64,000 nucleotides of DNA, from NCBI RefSeq assembly GCF_002210435.1, contig NZ_MZMV01000017.1, positions 1-64,000 on the forward strand, given 5' to 3'. This DNA is from Micromonospora wenchangensis (lineage in GTDB: Bacteria; Actinomycetota; Actinomycetes; Mycobacteriales; Micromonosporaceae). A model generated the notes under the pieces. It did not search any database. It was not told the DNA's origin and saw nothing but the letters and a program-made list of their open reading frames with translations. Made by a program: the position numbers and the translations under genes. Below are positions 63,132-64,000 of the stretch, one piece after another; the stretch's first letter is position 1, and every line of letters starts with the position of its first letter.

Positions 63132-64000
63132 TCAACGGCGGGCGTCGGCCCCCGGGTCGGCCCCGACGGTCACGGTCTCGCCCCGGGCGTCCTGGTCCGG
63201 GCCGACGAACGCCTCGCTGCGGGCGTCGCCGTCGTCGCTGCCACCGAACACCCGGGCGTCGTCGGGCAGCTCACCCTCGGCGCGGCGGCGGACCTGACGT
63301 CGCGGCGGCACCCACTGCCAGGGCAGGCTGCCGGCGCCGTCGCCCACCTCGGCACGGGTCCGGGGCAGCGCGGTCGGCCGGTGGTCGCGCACCCAGCCGA
63401 CCAGGTGCTCCCGCACCAGGCACCGCAGGTCCCACAGGCTGCCGGCGTCGGCGGCGCTGACCAGGGCGCGCACCTTGATCGCGCCGCCGGTGGCGTCGGT
63501 GACCTGGAGCACGCAGACCCGGCCGTCCCACAGGTCGGTGCTCTCCACCAGCCGGCGCAGCTCCTCCCGCATCGACTGCACCGGCACCGACCAGTCGAGG
63601 TGGAACTCGGCCGTGCCGAGCACCGCCGCCTCGGTCCGGGTCCAGTTCTGGAACGGGGTGCTGGTGAAGTACGAGGTGGGCAGGATCAGTCGCCGGTCGT
63701 CCCAGATCTGGACCACCACGTAGCTGAGCGTCAACTCCTCGATCCGGCCCCACTCCCCCTCGACCACCACCACGTCGTCGAGGCGGACGGCGTCGCTGAA
63801 GGCGAGCTGGAGGCCGGCGATGACGTTGCCGAGCAGGCTCTGGGCGGCCAGCGCGGCGACCACACCGACCACACCGGCGCTGGTGAGCACGCCCGCGCCG
63901 ACACCGCGTACCGCCGGGAAGGTCATCAGCATCACGCCGACGGCCAGCACCACGATCACCACGATGGTCAGCCGGCGCAGCAGTACCACCTGGGTGCGTA
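63132..64000 (-). CDS. Mechanosensitive ion channel, MscS family (N-terminus beyond window)
   Basis: Partial protein; about 289 codons are visible and the frame runs off the right edge. Two hydrophobic helices (VVIVVLAVGVMLMTFPAV and AGVVGVVAALAAQSLLGNVIAGL, the pore helix TM3) lead into the MscS beta domain (DAVRLDDVVVVEGEWGRIEELTLSYVVVQIWDD, in part). The C-terminal tail is acidic and Asp/Gly-rich. It should be an inner-membrane osmotic safety valve. An internal GTG at 63989 is not the true start because the frame stays open with family-like sequence. Confidence 0.9.
   Translation of the reverse strand, partial: RTQVVLLRRLTIVVIVVLAVGVMLMTFPAVRGVGAGVLTSAGVVGVVAALAAQSLLGNVIAGLQLAFSDAVRLDDVVVVEGEWGRIEELTLSYVVVQIWDDRRLILPTSYFTSTPFQNWTRTEAAVLGTAEFHLDWSVPVQSMREELRRLVESTDLWDGRVCVLQVTDATGGAIKVRALVSAADAGSLWDLRCLVREHLVGWVRDHRPTALPRTRAEVGDGAGSLPWQWVPPRRQVRRRAEGELPDDARVFGGSDDGDARSEAFVGPDQDARGETVTVGADPGADARR

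Noticed and set aside
1..64000. tRNA, rRNA, insertion sequence or riboswitch
   Set aside because: No CCA-ended cloverleaf, transposase or known riboswitch core was noticed by eye; a covariance-model scan would be the decisive test.

Overview
This window is a 64 kb piece of a very GC-rich actinobacterial chromosome. The best guess is a Micromonosporaceae member (Micromonospora-like). The evidence is the GC and codon bias, GTG starts, leaderless TAnnnT promoters, a streptogrisin-type protease, PadR-HAAS and DUF3618/DUF4235 families, and GATCA-bounded intergenic hairpins. No tRNA, rRNA, CRISPR array, insertion sequence or prophage was seen. It reads as core chromosome with small accessory insertions.

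Most of the minus strand is a housekeeping block in nearly the order known from mycobacteria (Rv2572c to Rv2614c region). From left to right it holds rarA (cut by the window edge), aspS, hisS, a metallo-beta-lactamase-fold hydrolase, a convergent pair of membrane-anchored cyclophilins, rel, apt, secF-secD-yajC, ruvB-ruvA-ruvC, yebC, pdxT-pdxS, a small membrane protein, pimA, patA, pgsA, a HIT protein and thrS. The order is interrupted by a secreted serine protease, an acyl-ACP desaturase, two DHA2 drug exporters each with a TetR gene, a stand-alone B12-binding protein, a class V aminotransferase, an SPFH protein and dnaE. Further insertions are an ECF sigma/lipoprotein/Ser-Thr kinase locus, a PadR/HAAS pair, an EF-G-like GTPase, an aldo/keto reductase and a maltokinase-cap-like protein.

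1-5.6 kb: rarA, a tiny membrane protein, a GNAT acetyltransferase overlapping the end of an MFS exporter, its ArsR-type regulator with a perfect palindromic operator, and an RmlD-like reductase. 5.6-24.3 kb: tRNA synthetases, protease, desaturase, cyclophilins, stringent response, Sec and Ruv genes. 24.4-40.5 kb: export, signalling and dnaE. 40.5-46.5 kb: yebC, pyridoxal phosphate synthase and phosphatidylinositol-mannoside synthesis. 46.7-53.6 kb: EF-G-like protein, AKR, maltokinase-like, HIT, thrS. 53.8-64 kb: YcnI-like protein, ADP-ribosylglycohydrolase, a two-component system, adenosine deaminase with a methyltransferase, a second AKR, a cold-shock gene with a long leader, an overlapping holin/DUF3618/DUF4235 membrane trio, and a partial MscS channel.

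Regulatory DNA is unusually legible. Several genes have a TAnnnT -10 box 6-7 nt before the start codon (leaderless mRNAs). There are at least five long-arm inverted repeats that look like operators, and strong GC hairpins at most convergent gene ends. I found no convincing wholly new system. The most interesting items are a catalytically degenerate cyclophilin paralogue, the EF-G2-like GTPase with altered G motifs, the stand-alone B12-binding protein beside an exporter operon, and the GATCA hairpin family.
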